From: PALSA-612 sp963765295
GTDB taxonomy: Bacteria; Actinomycetota; Thermoleophilia; Gaiellales; Gaiellaceae
NCBI GenBank assembly: GCA_963765295.1
Contig: CAVXVO010000006.1
Span: 124,001 to 188,000 of the forward strand
Direction of reading: 5' to 3'
Length of the DNA stretch: 64,000 nt
The notes under the pieces: model-generated
Databases searched by the model: none
What the model saw: only the letters and a program-made list of their open reading frames with translations
Told to the model about the DNA's origin: nothing
Translations under genes and position numbers: made by a program
Part shown: positions 39,120 through 47,596 of the stretch, in pieces
Layout: the number at the start of each line of letters is the position of its first letter
Numbering within the stretch: the stretch's first letter is position 1

Positions 39120-40349
39120 ATGAACGCGACCGCCCGCATCCCGACCGACCTCGTCACCCCGCTCGGGGCCTACCTCCGGCTGCGGCAGCTCGGGCGCGCG
39201 AGCTTCCTGCTCGAATCGGTCGAGCAGGGGCGGCTCGGAAGGTACTCGTTCGTCGGCTGCGGGTCGCGGCTCGTCTCCTTCGACGAGGCCGAGCAGGAGC
39301 AGGCGCCCGTGGTCGGCTACCTGGGCTACGACTACGTCGCGACGCTCGAGCCGACCGTGCCGCTCCCCGCCGAACGCCCCGACCTGCCGGAGAGCCGCTT
39401 CGTCGTCGCCGAGGTGCTCGTCCGGATCGACCACGTCTCGAGCGTCGCCGAGGTGCTGGCAGGCGACCCCACGGAGATCGCCGCGGCGCTCGCGTCGCAC
39501 GCCGACGAGCCGACCGCCGGCCCGCTGACGAGCCATCCGACGGAGCGGTCGCCCGACCGCGCGGAGCACGAGCGGCGCGTGCTGCGCGCGAAGGAACACA
39601 TCGTCGCCGGTGACGCGTTCCAGATCGTCCTCTCCCAACGAGCCGTCCGCCGGACCGAAGCGTCGGCCGTCGCGCTCTACCGAGCGTTGCGCCGCGTCAA
39701 CCCGTCTCCGTACCTATTCCTCCTCGAGCTCGGCGACATCAGCCTCGTCGGGTCGTCGCCGGAGACGCACGTGAAGCTCGTCGGCGGCCGCGCCAGCCTG
39801 AACCCGATCGCGGGCACCGTCGCCGCCGGCGAGGGCGCCGAGGAGAGCCTGCTCGCGTCCGAGAAGGACCGGGCCGAGCACGTCATGCTCGTCGACCTCG
39901 GTCGCAACGACCTCTCGCGCGTCTGCCGCCCTGGCACCGTCCGCGTCGAGCGGTTCCTCGAGCCGGAGCACTACTCCCACGTCGTGCACCTCGTGTCGGA
40001 GGTCGCCGGAGACATCCAGCCCGGGCGGACCGCATTCGACCTCCTGCGGGCGACGTTTCCCGCCGGCACCGTCTCCGGCGCGCCTAAGGTGCGGGCGATG
40101 CAGATCATCTCCGAGCTCGAGGGCTACGGACGCGGAACGTATGCGGGCGTGGTCGGCTACGCGCTCCCCGACGGCGACCTCGACACGTGCATCGCGATCC
40201 GTACGCTCGTGCTCCGCGACGGCGTCGCGTACCTGCAGGCGGGCGGCGGCGTCGTGGCCGACTCCGACCCGACCGCGGAGCACCAGGAGTGCCTGGACAA
40301 GCTGGCGGCGATCGAGGCGGCGATCGACCTCGCGGAGCGCGGCGGATGA
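39120..40349 (+). CDS. trpE: Anthranilate synthase component I
   Basis: Converts chorismate to anthranilate with TrpG, 409 residues. The N-terminal FLLESVEQGRLGRYSFVG contains the LLES feedback-binding motif. The catalytic domain has DAFQIVLSQRAVRR, SPSPYLFLLE-like NPSPYLFLLELG, SSPETHVKL, NPIAGTVAAG and HVMLVDLGRNDLSRVC. Shorter than typical TrpE (about 500) in the region between the two domains. ATG 39120 follows GGAGGA. It overlaps trpG. Confidence 0.95.
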   Translation: MNATARIPTDLVTPLGAYLRLRQLGRASFLLESVEQGRLGRYSFVGCGSRLVSFDEAEQEQAPVVGYLGYDYVATLEPTVPLPAERPDLPESRFVVAEVLVRIDHVSSVAEVLAGDPTEIAAALASHADEPTAGPLTSHPTERSPDRAEHERRVLRAKEHIVAGDAFQIVLSQRAVRRTEASAVALYRALRRVNPSPYLFLLELGDISLVGSSPETHVKLVGGRASLNPIAGTVAAGEGAEESLLASEKDRAEHVMLVDLGRNDLSRVCRPGTVRVERFLEPEHYSHVVHLVSEVAGDIQPGRTAFDLLRATFPAGTVSGAPKVRAMQIISELEGYGRGTYAGVVGYALPDGDLDTCIAIRTLVLRDGVAYLQAGGGVVADSDPTAEHQECLDKLAAIEAAIDLAERGG

Positions 40350-40906
40350 TCTTGCTCGTCGACAACTACGACTCGTTCACTTACAACCTCGTGCACCTCT
40401 TGCAGGAGCTCGGCGCCGAGGTCGTCGTGCGGCGAAACGACGAGATCGACGCGGACGAGGCCGAGGCGATGGCACCGTCGCACCTCGTCGTCTCGCCCGG
40501 GCCCGGGCGGCCGCAGCAGTCGGGCGCGACACTCGACGTCGTCCGCCGACTGGCGTCGACGACGCCGACGCTCGGCGTCTGCCTCGGCCATCAGGCCGTC
40601 GTCGAGGCGTTCGGCGGCGAGATCGGGCCTGCCGCCCGGCTCCTGCACGGCAAGACGAGCCTCGTCCACCACGACGGCGCCGGGCTCTTCGTCGGACTGC
40701 CGCAGGACTTCCAGGCCGGCCGCTACCACTCGCTGGCCGCGACGCGCGTCCCCGAGTGCCTGACCGTCTCGGCGACGAGCGACGACGGGGAGGTGATGGG
40801 CGTCCGCCATCGCGAGCTGCCCGTCGACGGCGTCCAGTTCCACCCCGAATCGGTGCTGACGCTTCCCGTCGGCCGCGACCTGCTACGAAACTTCCTGGAG
40901 CGATGA
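40346..40906 (+). CDS. trpG: Anthranilate synthase component II (glutamine amidotransferase)
   Basis: A 186-residue class I amidotransferase: LLVDNYDSFTYNLVHLLQELG, VVSPGPGRPQQSG, catalytic Cys in GVCLGHQAVVEAFGG, and His/Glu in GVQFHPESVLT. Four-base overlaps with trpE and trpD. A shared pabA role is possible, since no other copy is visible here. Confidence 0.95.
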   Translation: MILLVDNYDSFTYNLVHLLQELGAEVVVRRNDEIDADEAEAMAPSHLVVSPGPGRPQQSGATLDVVRRLASTTPTLGVCLGHQAVVEAFGGEIGPAARLLHGKTSLVHHDGAGLFVGLPQDFQAGRYHSLAATRVPECLTVSATSDDGEVMGVRHRELPVDGVQFHPESVLTLPVGRDLLRNFLER

Positions 40907-41928
40907 TCCAGGCGACCCTCAACCGCGTTCTCGACGGGCACGACCTGACCCGCGACGAGGCGTGCGAGACGATGGGGTCGATCATGCGCGGCGAGACCAC
41001 GCAGGCGCAGATCGCGGGCTTTCTCGTCGCGTTGCGGGCGAAGGGCGAGACGGCCGACGAGATTGCCGGCTGCGCAGACGCGATGCGCGCCCACGTGCTG
41101 CCCGTCCACCCCCGGCGACGCGACCTCGTGGACACGGCCGGGACCGGCGGCGACGGCGCGCAGACGCTCAACATCTCGACGGCGGCGGCGCTCGTCGCGG
41201 CAACCGCCGGAGCCGGGGTCGCGAAGCACGGCAACCGCGCCGTCTCCTCCGCCTCGGGATCGGCGGACGTGCTCGAGGCGCTCGGCTTCGAGCTCGAGCT
41301 GCCGGCCGAGCGCATCGCGCGCTCGATCGACGAGCTCGGCTTCGGCTTCCTGTTCGCGCCCGCGCACCACCCCGCGATGCGCCACGCAGCCGCTGTACGG
41401 CGCGAGCTTGCGACGCGGACGGTGTTCAACGTGCTCGGCCCGCTGACCAACCCCGCCGGCGCTCGCGCGCAGATCGTCGGCGTGTACGCGCCCGGCCTCG
41501 TCCGGACGATCGCCGAGGTGCTGCTCCAGCTCGGCGCCGAGCGCGCGTTCGTCGTGCACGGGGCCGGCGGCATCGACGAGCTGTCGCCGTCAGGCCCGAA
41601 CCAGGTCGCCGAGGTCGTGGGCGGCACGGTGCGTGAGCGGACGGTCGACCCGCAGGAGCTCGGAGTGGAGCGCTGCGATCCCGGCGAGCTCCGCGGTGGA
41701 TCGCCGGCCGAGAACGCACAGGCGATCCGCGACGTCTTCGCCGGCGAGAGAGGCGCACGCCGCGAGGCGATCGTGCTCAACGCCGCCGGTGCCATCGCCG
41801 CGGCCGGGCATGCACACGATCTCCGCGAGGGGCTCGAGCTCGCGCGGAGCACCGTCGACTCCGGCGCCGTCTCGGAGCGGCTCGATCAGCTGGTCGCGTT
41901 CTCGCGTGCAGAGGAGGTGCGCGCGTGA
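40903..41928 (+). CDS. trpD: Anthranilate phosphoribosyltransferase
   Basis: Joins anthranilate to PRPP, 341 residues: DTAGTGGDGAQTLNISTAAALV (PRPP loop), KHGNRAVSSASGSADVLEALG, APAHHPAMRHAA, and NVLGPLTNPAGA. It is followed by an unusual 184-bp gap before trpCF, although every other trp junction overlaps. Confidence 0.96.
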   Translation: MIQATLNRVLDGHDLTRDEACETMGSIMRGETTQAQIAGFLVALRAKGETADEIAGCADAMRAHVLPVHPRRRDLVDTAGTGGDGAQTLNISTAAALVAATAGAGVAKHGNRAVSSASGSADVLEALGFELELPAERIARSIDELGFGFLFAPAHHPAMRHAAAVRRELATRTVFNVLGPLTNPAGARAQIVGVYAPGLVRTIAEVLLQLGAERAFVVHGAGGIDELSPSGPNQVAEVVGGTVRERTVDPQELGVERCDPGELRGGSPAENAQAIRDVFAGERGARREAIVLNAAGAIAAAGHAHDLREGLELARSTVDSGAVSERLDQLVAFSRAEEVRA

Positions 41929-42112
41929 GCCCCACGGTTCGTGGCCGCCCCGGGCCTGTTCGGCGCCGAATTGGCACAGAATCGGCACGCACACGGCACG
42001 AACGCACCGGTATCGTCTTCGGCGAGGGCGGCGGGACGACGCCCCGCCCTTATCGGGTGGGGGCCGAAACGGCCTCGGCCGGTTTCGGCCTGGCCGGGAG
42101 TGGCACGCGCTG
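41929..42112 (+). other. Intercistronic region between trpD and trpCF with hairpin and helical-phase repeats
   Basis: No credible coding sequence. GGCAC occurs three times with an exact 11-bp period (41973, 41984, 41995). GGCCGAAAC (42062-42070) pairs with GTTTCGGCC (42082-42090), and the inner GGCC/GGCC pair extends this to about 13 bp with one bulged G: a very stable hairpin 23 bp before the trpCF ATG. No T run follows. It could be a processing site, internal attenuator or inserted element. Confidence 0.5.
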
Positions 42113-43270
42113 ATGGGGCGGTTTCGTGACGCGCTCGCGACGCCGGGGTTGGCGGCGATCGCGGAGGTCAAGCGGCGATCGCCCTCGGCCGGCGACCTGC
42201 GGCCGGACGCGGATCCCGCTGGGCTCGCCGCCTCGTTCGAGCAGGCCGGAGCGGCGGCAGTCTCGATCCTCGTCGACGAGCGCTTCGCCGGGACGACCGA
42301 CGATCTGCGCGCCGCACGCGCCGCGGTCCGCCTGCCACTGCTCGCCAAGGGGTTCTTCACCGACGAAGTGCAACTCGACGAGCTGAAGGAGGCCGGCGCC
42401 GACGCGGCGCTGCTGATCCTTCGCGACCTCGACGACCGGCGTGCCGCGGCCCTGATGGCGCACGCCGAGACGATCGGGCTCGACACCCTCGTCGAGGCGC
42501 ACGACGAGGTGGAGCTCGACCGCGCGACCGGGCTCGGCGCAGACCCGATCGGGATCAACGCCCGCGACCTGTCCACGTTTGCGATCGACCGCGGCGCGCA
42601 GCTCGCGCTCGTCGGCCGCGCGCCTCGCGACCGGGTCGTGATCGCCGAGAGCGCGATCCACTCCCGCGCGCAGGGCGCCGAGGCGGAGCTGGCCGGCGCC
42701 GACGCCGTCCTCGTCGGAACGGCGTTGATGAGAGCGGCCGATCCGGCGGCGAGACTTCGGGAGCTGGTCTCACGGCCACTCGTCAAGGTGTGCGGCCTCA
42801 CGCGCGAGGACGACGTGGCCGCGGCCGTCGAGGCCGGGGCCGACCTGTGCGGCTTCATCCTCGTCGCCGCGAGCCCGCGTCGCGCAGAGCGCGTTCTTCC
42901 GGTCCCGGACAGCGTGCTGCCCGTCACCGTGCTCGTCGGCGGGGCGGTCGAAGCGGGCACGGATCTCGTCCAGCTCTACCCGGAGCGACAGGGAAGCGTG
43001 CGCGGCCGGGATGCCGTCCTGCTCCGGCGCGGGGAGCGAGTTGCGACCGTCGTCGATCTTCCGTGGCAGGAGGCCGACGAGACGCACATCGACCGCGCGC
43101 GTGCGACCGACGGGCGCGTCGTGCTGGCCGGCGGCCTCACGCCGGAGAACGTCCGCGACGCGATCGACGCAGTGCAGCCATGGGCGGTGGACGCGAGCTC
43201 GAGCCTCGAGGTCTCGCCCGGCATCAAGGACCACGACCGGGTTCGCGCGTTCGTGGCGGCGGCGCGATGA
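42113..43270 (+). CDS. trpCF: Fused indole-3-glycerol-phosphate synthase / phosphoribosylanthranilate isomerase (TrpC-TrpF)
   Basis: A 385-residue bifunctional protein. The TrpC barrel has AIAEVKRRSPSAGDLRPD, LAKGFFTD, GADAALLIL, VEAHDE, IGINARDLSTF and VIAESAI. The TrpF barrel has PLVKVCGLTREDD, CGFILV and VLAGGLTPENV. The protein starts almost at the first barrel strand, so the N-terminal helix of about 40 residues that normally caps IGPS is missing; no frame upstream encodes it. ATG 42113 has only a weak GGGAG at 12 bp. It overlaps trpB. Confidence 0.92.
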   Translation: MGRFRDALATPGLAAIAEVKRRSPSAGDLRPDADPAGLAASFEQAGAAAVSILVDERFAGTTDDLRAARAAVRLPLLAKGFFTDEVQLDELKEAGADAALLILRDLDDRRAAALMAHAETIGLDTLVEAHDEVELDRATGLGADPIGINARDLSTFAIDRGAQLALVGRAPRDRVVIAESAIHSRAQGAEAELAGADAVLVGTALMRAADPAARLRELVSRPLVKVCGLTREDDVAAAVEAGADLCGFILVAASPRRAERVLPVPDSVLPVTVLVGGAVEAGTDLVQLYPERQGSVRGRDAVLLRRGERVATVVDLPWQEADETHIDRARATDGRVVLAGGLTPENVRDAIDAVQPWAVDASSSLEVSPGIKDHDRVRAFVAAAR

Positions 43271-44394
43271 CCGCGGGGAAGTACGGCGCCTACGGCGGGC
43301 GGTACGTTCCGGAGACGCTGATCCCGGCGCTCGACGAGCTCGAGGCCGGCTGGACAGAGGCACAGAAGGACCCGGCGTTCGAGGCAGAGCTCGAGCATCT
43401 CGGCCGCAGTTACGCCGGCCGCCCGACTCCGCTCACGCTCGCGGAGCGCTTCGCTCCCGGCAAGCGCATCTACCTGAAGCGCGAAGACCTCCTCCACACC
43501 GGCGCGCACAAGCTCAACAACGCCCTCGGCCAGGCAGTGCTCGCCCGACGGCTCGGCAAACACCGGATCGTGGCCGAGACGGGAGCGGGTCAGCACGGTG
43601 TCGCGACGGCGACGGTCTGCGCGCGGTTCGGTCTCGAGTGCGTCGTGTACATGGGCTCCGAGGACATGCGCCGCCAGCGACCGAACGTCGAGCGGATGGG
43701 ACTGCTGGGCGCGGAGGTGCGCCCCGTCGAGTTCGGCACCAAGACGCTGAAGGAGGCGACGAGCGAGGCGATCCGCGACTGGATCACGAACGTCGAGACG
43801 ACGCATTACCTGATCGGCTCGTGCGTCGGGCCCCACCCCTACCCGGCGATCGTGCGCGAGCTCCAGTCCGTGATCGGTCGCGAGGCACGAGAGCAGATGC
43901 TCGCTGCGGAGGAGCGACTGCCCGATGTCGTGGTCGCGTGCGTCGGCGGCGGCTCGAACGCGATCGGGATGTTCGCGGGCTTCCTGGACGACGACGACGT
44001 ACGGATCGTCGGCGTCGAGGCCCGGGGAGCGGCCAGCCTCGGCTCGGGGCGGGCCGGCGTGCTGCACGGCGCACGCTCCGCAGTCCTCGCGGACGCCGAC
44101 GGCCAGATCCTCGACGCCCATTCGATCTCGGCCGGGCTGGACTACCCGGGAGTCGGGCCGGAGCACGCCGCGCTGCGCGACGCAGGGCGCGTCGAGTATC
44201 TGAGTGCGACCGACGACGAAGCCCTCAGCGCGTTCCGCCGCCTCGCGGAGACAGAGGGGATCATCCCGGCGCTCGAGCCGGCACATGCCCTTGCACGCGC
44301 CACGGAGCTCGACGGCGATCTCGTCCTCGTCTGCCTCTCCGGTCGCGGCGACAAGGACCTCGACCAGGCGCTCGACCACCTGGGACGCGCGTGA
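43267..44394 (+). CDS. trpB: Tryptophan synthase beta chain
   Basis: The PLP subunit joining indole and serine, 375 residues: YGAYGGRYVPETLIPAL, PLP lysine in LLHTGAHKLNNALGQ, ETGAGQHGVATATV with the catalytic Glu, YMGSEDMRRQRPNV, and the glycine loop CVGGGSNAIGMF. TrpB1-type sequence. Overlaps trpCF and trpA. Confidence 0.97.
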   Translation: MTAGKYGAYGGRYVPETLIPALDELEAGWTEAQKDPAFEAELEHLGRSYAGRPTPLTLAERFAPGKRIYLKREDLLHTGAHKLNNALGQAVLARRLGKHRIVAETGAGQHGVATATVCARFGLECVVYMGSEDMRRQRPNVERMGLLGAEVRPVEFGTKTLKEATSEAIRDWITNVETTHYLIGSCVGPHPYPAIVRELQSVIGREAREQMLAAEERLPDVVVACVGGGSNAIGMFAGFLDDDDVRIVGVEARGAASLGSGRAGVLHGARSAVLADADGQILDAHSISAGLDYPGVGPEHAALRDAGRVEYLSATDDEALSAFRRLAETEGIIPALEPAHALARATELDGDLVLVCLSGRGDKDLDQALDHLGRA

Positions 44395-45086
44395 GCACGA
44401 AGGCGCTCGTGATCTACCTCATGGCGGGGCCGGACACGCCATTGCTGGCCAAGGCTGCGGTCGACGGCGGGGCCGACATCCTCGAGATCGGCATCCCGTT
44501 CTCCGACCCGCTGGCCGACGGTCCGGTGATCCGTCGCGCAGGCGAGCGGGCGCTCGCGCAGGGGATGCGCACCGCCGAGTGCCTCGCGTGCATCGAGCAG
44601 ATACGCGCGCTCGTCGACGTTCCGATCGTGCCGATGACGTACGCATCGATTCTCGAGGCCTACGGCTGGGAGCGGTTCGCGCCGGATGCTCGCGCTGCAG
44701 GCGCGACGAGCCTGATCGTCGTCGATCTCCCGGCGGGCGAGCGGCCCGATCTGCACCGCATCCAGCTCGTCGCGCCGACCTCCACCGACGCCAGGCTCCG
44801 CCTCGCCGCGGAGGAGACGGACGGCTGGCTCTACCTCGTCGCCGTCACCGGCACGACCGGCGCGCGCGAGGGCCTGTCGACGCAGCTTCCGGACCTCGTC
44901 GAGCGCGTCCGGTCCGTGACGGACCTCCCCCTGTACGCAGGCTTCGGGATCTCGACGCCCGAGCACGCGCGTGAAACCGCCGCGCTCGTCGACGGGATCG
45001 CGGTCGGGTCGCGCGCCGTCGAGGTCGCCGAGGACGGCCCCGACGCGCTCCGTGAGTACGTGGCGTCCCTGCGCGCGGCTCTCTAG
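44391..45086 (+). CDS. trpA: Tryptophan synthase alpha chain, compact form
   Basis: Cleaves indoleglycerol phosphate. Catalytic Glu and Asp are in ILEIGIPFSDPLADGPVI. MTYASILEAYGWERF, LYLVAVTGTTGAREG and LYAGFGIST follow the family. GTG 44391 overlaps the trpB stop. At 231 residues it is about 30 shorter than usual: the N-terminal helix before ALVIYLMAG is absent, and the loop after IVVDLPAGE is shortened. Otherwise intact. Its TAG overlaps the convergent stop in a CTAG. Confidence 0.92.
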   Translation: MSTKALVIYLMAGPDTPLLAKAAVDGGADILEIGIPFSDPLADGPVIRRAGERALAQGMRTAECLACIEQIRALVDVPIVPMTYASILEAYGWERFAPDARAAGATSLIVVDLPAGERPDLHRIQLVAPTSTDARLRLAAEETDGWLYLVAVTGTTGAREGLSTQLPDLVERVRSVTDLPLYAGFGISTPEHARETAALVDGIAVGSRAVEVAEDGPDALREYVASLRAAL

Positions 45087-45793
45087 CTCGCCTCGAAGGT
45101 GACGGTCACCGTGGCCGTGATCTGCTCGGTCCCGGCAGCGATCGGCGTCGGCGCGTCGGCGGACTTCGCAGCCGCATAGGTGGCCGGACTCGTGTTGCCG
45201 CTCTCGTCGATCGTCATGACGGCGCCCACGTGCAAGCCACCGGCAGCCGCCAGCACGTCCGCCTTCGCGTGCGCGTCCCCCACGGCGGCCTGGAGCGCGG
45301 AACGGTAGAGCGCTCCCTGGTCGGCGACGGTGAGGTTCGGGCCGTCGACCTGGTTCGCGCCCGCGGCGACCGCGGTGTCGACGATCGAGCCGGCGCGTGC
45401 GAGGTCGGCGATCGTCGCCGAGACCGAGTTCGACGCCGTATAGCCGATGATCGCGCTGCCGTCTTCGCTCGTGACCGGCGACAGCGACACCGAGCTCGTC
45501 TGCAGCGACGCCGCCGGAATGCCTGCGCCCTCGAGAGCGGCGATCAGCTTGCGCATCTGGACGGAATCGTCGTTCAGCGCCTGCACGGCCGTCTTGCCGC
45601 GAGTCCCGACGCCGAAGTCGAAGACGGCCTTTGTCGGCACCGCCGAGACCGTGCCGCTCCCGGTGACGGTGATCGAGCGGGGATTCTGCGCCGGCGAGTT
45701 GTCGCTGCTCGCGGCGTCCGGGCGTCCGACGCCTGCGAAGACCACGACGGCAACGATCGCCACGCCGACGACCGCGAGACGGAAGAGCTTCAT
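45083..45793 (-). CDS. Secreted SIMPL-domain (DUF541) protein
   Basis: A 236-residue protein with an N-terminal signal or anchor helix (LAVVGVAIVAVVVFAGVG), then ITVTGSGTVSAVPTKAVFDFGV, typical of SIMPL proteins, and QAAVGDAHAKADVLAAAGGL, the other conserved segment. ATG 45793 is preceded by AGGAGGTCAGC. The family is periplasmic or extracellular, with poorly defined function. Confidence 0.85.
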   Translation of the reverse strand: MKLFRLAVVGVAIVAVVVFAGVGRPDAASSDNSPAQNPRSITVTGSGTVSAVPTKAVFDFGVGTRGKTAVQALNDDSVQMRKLIAALEGAGIPAASLQTSSVSLSPVTSEDGSAIIGYTASNSVSATIADLARAGSIVDTAVAAGANQVDGPNLTVADQGALYRSALQAAVGDAHAKADVLAAAGGLHVGAVMTIDESGNTSPATYAAAKSADAPTPIAAGTEQITATVTVTFEAS

Positions 45794-45936
45794 GCTGACC
45801 TCCTGGGTTGACGCTCTCTCTACGCCGCTGCGCCCGCCCACGTCACGCCGTCGGGCAGGGAAGCGCGCGAGGCTCCCGGGCGTCTAGCGATGTACAGTTC
45901 CGCCTTCCGGAGGGGCACATTGCGGCAGATGCAGCG

Positions 45937-46527
45937 ATGAGTGTCGAGATCGCACCGGGATCGGCGTTCGCCGGATTCCGCATCGCGTTCCGGCCCGAGC
46001 TCGCGCGGGCAAAGGCACTCGCCGGCACGAAACCGCGCACGGCCGTCCTGTACATCTCGACGCGACCCGACCGAACGGCCGTCGCGGAGATTCTCGCCGC
46101 CAACCTCGCTCCGCTCGGGATCACGCTGAAAGTCAAGCGGTTCGACGACGTGTTCACGGCGGCTGACAAGCCCGGCGCCGACTTCGACATCGTGGACTCG
46201 GGCTGGGGGCTCGACTGGCCCGACCCGTCGGACCTCGTCGACCTCGCCTTCACCGCGGATGGCTACCGCCCGTCGTGGCCCGAGCCGCTGATCGCCGTGC
46301 CGCCTGCGTACGTCGGGCGGATCAAGCACATGCGGACGCTGCTCGGCCAGCCGAGGGCGCACGCGTACGCGCAGCTGGTCCGCGACCTCGAGCGCGACGT
46401 CGTCCCCTTGGCCGGCTACGGCACCGCTGTGCTGCCGGAGTTCTTCTCCGCCCGCATGGGCTGCCGGATCGAGCAGCCGATCCTCGGCACGGTCGACCTC
46501 GCCGCGCTCTGCGTGAAGAAGAGCTAG
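45937..46527 (+). pseudogene. C-terminal fragment of a peptide/nickel-type ABC solute-binding protein
   Basis: About 196 residues match the last third of family 5 solute-binding proteins: RPELARAKALAG, TAVLYISTRPDRTAVAEILA, LAPLGITLKVKRFDD, FDIVDSGWGLDWPDPSDLVDL. The signal peptide and first two thirds are absent; the upstream DNA is only 143 bp from the SIMPL gene. ATG 45937 overlaps the stop of a 16-codon frame (45889-45940). I read it as a decayed remnant, although the reading frame itself is clean. Confidence 0.65.
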
Positions 46528-47036
46528 GCCGCGGCGCCGTACGGCTCGAGATAGGCGCGCCAGCGGCTCGGGATGGTCGGCGCCGCGAGGCGGATGAAGA
46601 GCGCGGGCGCGGGCGGCCGGGGCGGCTTGCGGAGCGCCATCGAGAGCTCGTCCAGCAGCCGGTTCCCCTTGCGCAGGTTGCAGGGCGCGCAGGACGTGAC
46701 GACGTTCTCCCAGACCGAGTCTCCGCCTCGGCTCCGCGGCACGACATGGTCGAGCGTCAGCCGGACGTCGGTGGCGCCGCAGTAGACGCAGGTCCAGGCG
46801 TCACGGGCGAAGAGCGCGCGCCGCGAGATCTTCCGCTGCGCCGCCCGCGGCACCCGCACGTACGAGCTCAGCCGGATCACGGACGGCCACACGAAGCTCG
46901 CCGTCGCCGACCGGAGCTGCTTGTCGAGTACCTCGACCACCTCGGCCTTGCCCTTGTAGACGAGCACGTGCGCACGCCTCACCGAGCACACGTTCAGTGG
47001 CTCGAAGCTCGCGTTCAGGACGAGAACCTGCTGCAC
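46524..47036 (-). CDS. HNH endonuclease family protein
   Basis: A 170-residue protein with the HNH core: TCVYCGATDVRLTLDHVVPRSRGG and NVVTSCAPCNLRKGNR, including the two zinc CxxC pairs. The N-terminal MQQVLVLNASFEPLNVCSVRRAHVL is typical of the stand-alone HNH proteins common in Actinobacteria and Cyanobacteria. Role unknown; no phage or mobile genes are nearby. GTG 47036 is nine bases after TAATTT, so it is probably leaderless. The stop shares a CTAG with the upstream fragment. Confidence 0.88.
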   Translation of the reverse strand: MQQVLVLNASFEPLNVCSVRRAHVLVYKGKAEVVEVLDKQLRSATASFVWPSVIRLSSYVRVPRAAQRKISRRALFARDAWTCVYCGATDVRLTLDHVVPRSRGGDSVWENVVTSCAPCNLRKGNRLLDELSMALRKPPRPPAPALFIRLAAPTIPSRWRAYLEPYGAAA

Positions 47037-47100
47037 CCCGCGCGAAAATTACCCGAAGCTCAAGTGGTGGGAAAGCTCGCGCGCTCGGCCGTTTCCGCTG

Positions 47101-47589
47101 TCATCGAGCCATGGCGCGCTCGACCGCCTGCTGCTCCTCCGGAGACAGGGCAACCGAGGCCTTGCCCTGGTCGAGCTCCTTCACGTACACGCGCGCGTAG
47201 TCGCGTCCCTGGATCGCGCTCAGGACGACGCCGCTGCGGTTCGCGTCCAGGAGCGCGACCGAGGCCGACTGGCGGCCGCCCGCCTGCTCGTAGGCGTCGT
47301 AACGGACGATCGCGGTCCGCGCGATGGTGGCGTCCATCCGCCGGTCGACGCGGGCGACGGCCGCCGCGATCTCGTCGACGGCGCGATGGAGGTCGTCGAC
47401 CCTGCCCTGGAGCGTGATCGCGAAGTCGACCAGGTCACGCCGGCTGCCGCTCTCTCCGAGCAGGGTTTCGCGCTTGCCGCGGTTCCGGCGCGCGTCGAGC
47501 CAGACGAGCAGGACCAGCACCGCGACGACGAGCGCTGCGGCCGCTGCACCGATCGCGATCCAGCCCGCCGTGGAGCTCGAGAGGCTCAC
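47101..47589 (-). CDS. DUF4446 family membrane protein
   Basis: A 162-residue protein: one N-terminal transmembrane helix (IAIGAAAAALVVAVLVLLVWL), a short coiled-coil-like segment (RVDDLHRAVDEIAAAVARVDRRM), and the family core AIVRYDAYEQAGGRQSASVALLDANRSGVVLSAI. Function unknown in the family. Confidence 0.85.
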   Translation of the reverse strand: MSLSSSTAGWIAIGAAAAALVVAVLVLLVWLDARRNRGKRETLLGESGSRRDLVDFAITLQGRVDDLHRAVDEIAAAVARVDRRMDATIARTAIVRYDAYEQAGGRQSASVALLDANRSGVVLSAIQGRDYARVYVKELDQGKASVALSPEEQQAVERAMAR

Positions 47590-47596
47590 CCCGCGA

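Noticed and set aside
41925..42113. 62-codon frame overlapping the trpD stop and ending at the trpCF start
   Set aside because: It has GTGA-like coupling at its start, but its sequence is Arg/Gly-rich, contains the hairpin and shows nothing like the missing TrpC helix; probably chance.
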